From Streptomyces mobaraensis (lineage in GTDB: Bacteria > Actinomycetota > Actinomycetes > Streptomycetales > Streptomycetaceae): 29,134 nt of DNA. The DNA is taken from assembly GCF_020099395.1 (NCBI RefSeq), contig NZ_CP083591.1, forward strand, positions 1 through 29,134, in the 5' to 3' direction. Every line of letters begins with the position of its first letter. Position 1 is the first letter of the stretch. Positions 28,994-29,134 of the stretch are shown one piece after another. The translations under genes were made by a program, and so were the position numbers. The notes beneath the pieces were generated by a model that was not told the origin of the DNA, searched no databases, and saw only the letters and a program-made list of their open reading frames with translations.

Positions 28994-29134
28994 GTATGCG
29001 TTTTTTGCTATCTGGTTTGGGTTCCTTGTTGGGGTGTTGGTATTCGGTTTTTGCATTTGGGGTGGGGATTGGCTCGGTGGGGGTTGGGCGGGGGTTTTGG
29101 TGTGCTGATGGTGTGTCAGGTTGGGGGTGGGGTG
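28994..29134. repeat. Right telomere: terminal inverted repeat, 141 bp
   Basis: Exact reverse complement of 1-141. The top strand here is the G/T-rich 3' strand (for example GGGGTGGGG, GGTGGGGGTTGGGCGGGGG and a terminal TTGGGGGTGGGGTG), which would form the 3' overhang left after replication. Confidence 0.93.

Noticed and set aside
1..29134. CRISPR arrays, rRNA genes, complete tRNA genes, insertion sequences, integrase genes
   Set aside because: I looked for regularly spaced repeats with unique spacers, rRNA-like sequence, full cloverleaf patterns and transposase or integrase motifs and found none that hold up.

Overview
The window reads as a complete, small linear plasmid of a Streptomyces-like actinomycete. 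The first 141 bases (1-141) and the last 141 bases (28994-29134) are perfect reverse complements, so both ends look like telomeres. The coding part is very G+C-rich, with strong G/C bias at third codon positions, GTG starts, ATGA/GTGA gene overlaps and GGAGG-type ribosome binding sites. The gene set (FtsK-like TraB transfer proteins, Spd-type membrane proteins, a GntR/KorSA-type repressor, an iteron-bearing rep gene followed by a DnaB-like helicase gene, and a Tap/Tpg-like telomere pair) is typical of Streptomyces linear plasmids. That the window is the whole replicon is an inference from the terminal repeats.

Left arm (1-5458, minus strand, transcribed toward the left telomere): an operon of a 763-aa membrane-associated protein with a duplicated C-terminal domain, a first TraB/FtsK-type DNA translocase, and a tail of small genes including a 23-aa membrane peptide. 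An unusual repeat cluster (841-959) abuts the 3' end of the translocase gene and may be a transfer locus (clt). A divergent helix-turn-helix/coiled-coil protein (5715-6338) and a hypothetical gene follow on the plus strand.

Central transfer operon (13654 down to 7144, minus strand): a zinc-motif protein, small proteins, a second TraB-type translocase, a small membrane protein and a DUF2637/SpdB-like membrane protein with a long coiled coil. A GntR repressor is divergent (13910-14749), with two palindromic operators between it and the operon. The operon leader carries four small hairpins with a GGAG loop. A dense GTCAG repeat cluster lies just 3' of the second traB.

Replication core (15004-17336, plus strand): a rep gene with five iterons inside its coding sequence, overlapping a DnaB-like helicase gene. 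Downstream (17.4-20 kb) is a repeat-rich region with small membrane and zinc-motif genes and several structured intergenic segments.

Accessory region (20-26.7 kb): an XRE/TPR regulator (with a TTA codon) translationally coupled to a GNAT acetyltransferase, a four-gene minus-strand operon of small proteins divergent from an HTH regulator with paired palindromic operators, and several Streptomyces-type hypothetical genes.

Right end (26867-28936, plus strand, transcribed toward the right telomere): two adjacent genes that I read as a divergent telomere-associated protein (Tap) and a divergent terminal protein (Tpg), ending in a terminator directly against the telomere. Together with a C/A-rich 5' terminal strand that lacks the usual nested palindromes, this suggests an atypical telomere system, which is the most interesting content of the window.
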